Source of the DNA: Musa acuminata AAA Group
Lineage: Eukaryota; Streptophyta; Magnoliopsida; Zingiberales; Musaceae
Reading direction: 5' to 3'
Assembly (NCBI RefSeq): GCF_036884655.1
Contig: NC_088340.1
Span: forward strand, 33,204,501 to 33,268,500
DNA: 64,000 bases
The position numbers were made by a program, and so were the translations under genes. Positions within the stretch are counted from its first letter, which is position 1, and each line of letters starts with the position of its first letter. The notes beneath the pieces are model-generated. The model saw only the letters and a list, made by a program, of their open reading frames with translations. It had not been told where the DNA came from and ran no database searches. Shown one piece after another: positions 61,915 to 64,000 of the stretch.

Positions 61915-63411
61915 TGCTAGTCATAGGTGCCCAGCAAGCCAATCACATGAGTGATGGCACGTGTGATTTGATACAGAATCTTTTTGCTTATTATATTTTG
62001 GCGTATATTACTTTATAACTATTGCATAAATGCATACATATATTGTGATGTCCTTCGATTTGTGCAATGAGAATCGGATCATGATGAGATCACGATAGTG
62101 AGATCGATTCACCTTTAAACACATATCCTAAATAATCCCGGTCATAGGTTACTCGAGAGGGATATCGTGATAACCGGACAGACTGGTGTGCTGTATACCC
62201 GTCCATATGATGGATGCAGCTGGTCTCATAGCTGCTTGTGTAGGGACACTAGGGATACAGTACAAGTGCTCATTGGAGAATGAGTTCACTGATTGATCCG
62301 CTTACGGAATGCTGGATGATTGATGATGCCTTATTGTCAGACAACGATTCCATAGTCCTAGTGGTGTATCTGGTCCTTAGACTTGAGACACTAAGGATGT
62401 CCTGTATGAGTGCTCCACTCTTTGATACCAGACTTATAGGTTTGGCTATCCCAGATCTAGTACAGCTGGTCATTGGGAGTGGTAGTCGACCTTACGAGGG
62501 CTATTGAGTGTCAATAGAGGATCATCCACTCTCGGCGTCATGAGAGGAATATCCCATGTGTTCTTGCTCAAACAAATCACTGGCCAGGGTCATTCGGGTT
62601 GAGGGAGAAAGAGTTCTCCGGGAGAATCCGATTAGAGCGAGACTCGAGTAGAAACCGTATGGGTCTGACAACACCATGCTCGATATACGGTCTCTGGGAT
62701 ATTAGATGGATGAGAGACTATAGGTACACGGTAACTGAGGACAGACTAGTCCAATGGATTAGATTTCCCTATATCGTCTGGGGACTACGGCGTAGTGGCC
62801 TAGTACGTCCGTAGTCGATGATTCGAGTGAATTATTATAGAGATAATAATTCACTGAGTTATAAGGAGTTCTGACAGGTATGACTCACGGCCAGCTCGAT
62901 ATTGGGCTTAGAGGGTCACACACATATGGTAGGCATTGCAATGAGTAGAGGTTCGGATATAAGATATCCGACGGAGCCCTTATCTTATTGGATGCAGATC
63001 CAATACCCACTAGGAGAGAACCCATTAGGGTTTGACAGGGGACCTCTATAAATAGGAGGAATTCAGAGCCTCATAGGCTAGAGAGCTCTTGCTTGCCTTT
63101 CTTATTCTCCTCTCCCTCTCCACCTCAAAAGAGGCCTAGAGTTTTGAGGAGCGTCGTCGCAACCCTACTGTGTGGATCACCACTAGAGAGGAGGATGCTT
63201 GACCTCCTTCACCCTCTCCTAAGGATCTGCAAGGAAACAGGGATACACGATCTCCCTAAGTAACACAATCTACTTTATACGCATTTTCATGTTTCGCAGA
63301 TTTTTACATACCAATCTTCGCACGACGACGAACATCTCTTTGGGAATCGGGGATTTTGTTTTCTTATTCTTCCGCTACGCATGTGATGTCGCCCCCTTAG
63401 ATTTCCCAACA
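61915..63411 (+). mobile_element. Solo LTR of a second retrotransposon, nested in the gypsy reverse transcriptase
   Basis: A 1,497-bp insertion starts TGCTAGTCATAG and ends TTTCCCAACA, the TG...CA ends of an LTR. It is flanked by gttcg (61910-61914) and gttca (63412-63416), a 5-bp target duplication with one G-to-A difference. The gypsy reading frame resumes correctly once the insertion and one target copy are disregarded. Inside are a TATA box and no coding region, primer site or second LTR. Length and style suggest a Copia element, but this is not proven. Confidence 0.85.
63047..63054 (+). promoter_or_regulatory. TATA box of the solo LTR
   Basis: TATAAATA, about 365 bases before the LTR end, followed by a purine-rich aggaggaattcagagcc stretch that may hold the transcription start. 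Confidence 0.6.
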
Positions 63412-64000
63412 GTTCAGGCTGAAAAACGCGGGTGCTACCTATCATAGGGTCATAAACAAAATGTTTGCCCCCCAGATCGGGCAGAACGTCGAGGTATATG
63501 TCGACGACATGATCATGAAAAGTCGCATGGCGACGAACCACCTGACCGACTTGGCCGAGACATTCTCCATGCTGCGGAAGCATAACCTACGACTAAACCC
63601 GGCGAAGTGCATTTTTGGTGTCAACTCGGGAAAGTTCCTCGGATTCATCGTGCACGAAAGAGGGATCGATGTGAATCAGGAAAAGGTTCGGGCGATCACC
63701 AACATGCAGGCCCCTCAAACAATCAAGGATTTACAGCGGCTAAACGGATGGCTTGCTGCCCTATCCCGATTTCTATCCCGATCTGGTGATCGCTGCCTCC
63801 CCTTCTTTCGGACGGTGAAGGACCTGAAGGATTTCCGGTGGACGGCGCAGTGTGAAGAGGCTTTTGGACAAGTCAAGCAACACTTGGCTAACCTCCCCCA
63901 CCTCACCTCGGTCACTTTCGATGAAAAGCTCAGCATTTATTTAGCCGCCTCCCGGCACGTGGTCAGCTTCGTCCTAACCAAAGAATCCTCGGGGGAGCAA

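Larger units (their letters stand above)
59193..64000 (+). pseudogene. Ty3/gypsy gag-pol, decayed and interrupted (continues past the window)
   Basis: Gag, protease and reverse transcriptase run in one frame from the ATG at 59193 to 61914, and again after the solo LTR from 63412 to the window end. Gag contains [20 protein letters not shown] and a zinc-knuckle-like [14 protein letters not shown] near 60520. The protease motif is altered to [11 protein letters not shown] at about 60879-60911. Reverse transcriptase motifs are SNVVLVKKSNGSWRMCVDY and MDAFSGYNQIRM. After the insertion come KNAGATYHRV, the catalytic YVDDMI at about 63497, and LNPAKCIFGV. The start of RNase H follows. Nine in-frame stops lie at 59667, 59688, 59751, 60075, 60624, 60810, 60924, 61227 and 61461. 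Gag and protease style suggests the Tat clade (inference). Integrase and the 3' end are outside the window. The copy cannot be active as it stands. Confidence 0.88.

Noticed and set aside
62270..62814. Open frames inside the solo LTR
   Set aside because: They lie within a non-coding LTR, are short, and match no retrotransposon protein.

Overview
This window is nuclear DNA of a flowering plant, most likely a commelinid monocot. A banana-like (Zingiberales) source is a guess from the overall look of genes and repeats, not from a comparison. Genes have many short exons in AT-rich introns, single-exon genes are strikingly GC-rich, and repeats of several plant transposon classes fill the gaps. No CRISPR array, operon or prokaryotic feature is present, and I recognised no tRNA or rRNA gene. 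I assembled exon models by hand: each junction was placed at a splice dinucleotide and checked for reading phase.

Layout. 507-2835 (+): last four exons of the eIF2-alpha kinase GCN2. 4728-5390 (+): intronless calmodulin-like protein with four EF hands and a hydrophobic N terminus. 5660-9060 (+): CRM-domain RNA-binding protein. 11172-12028 (-): small bHLH protein. About 14870-17930 (-): decayed LINE. 19062-19277 (-): precursor of a PIP-type secreted peptide. 20185-33126 (-): 18-exon C2/GRAM/VASt membrane protein resembling BAGP1. 35678-42877 (+): FRIGIDA-like protein of the FRL3 type. 44434-45866 (-): cytochrome b5. 47239-48872 (-): autophagy E2 enzyme ATG10. 51388-51687 (+): ARGOS/OSR-type organ-size protein. 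52849-57617 (-): 614-residue basic protein with an AT-hook-like motif. About 58664 to the window end (+): 5' part of a Ty3/gypsy element, split in its reverse transcriptase by a 1.5-kb solo LTR.

The genes form no pathway cluster, as is usual in plants. Several touch stress and growth signalling (GCN2, the CML, the PIP-like peptide, BAGP1, ATG10, ARGOS-like), but that is co-occurrence and not evidence of joint regulation.

Most notable: an in-frame 93-bp duplication in the CRM gene that copies a 3' splice site; the unreported-looking PIP-like peptide gene; a 258-bp hAT-like miniature transposon with terminal inverted repeats and target duplication; a protein with two independent sets of internal repeats; and a gypsy element whose reading frame carries nine stops, all explicable by C-to-T or G-to-A change, and no frameshift up to the insertion. 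I see no clear new multi-gene system.
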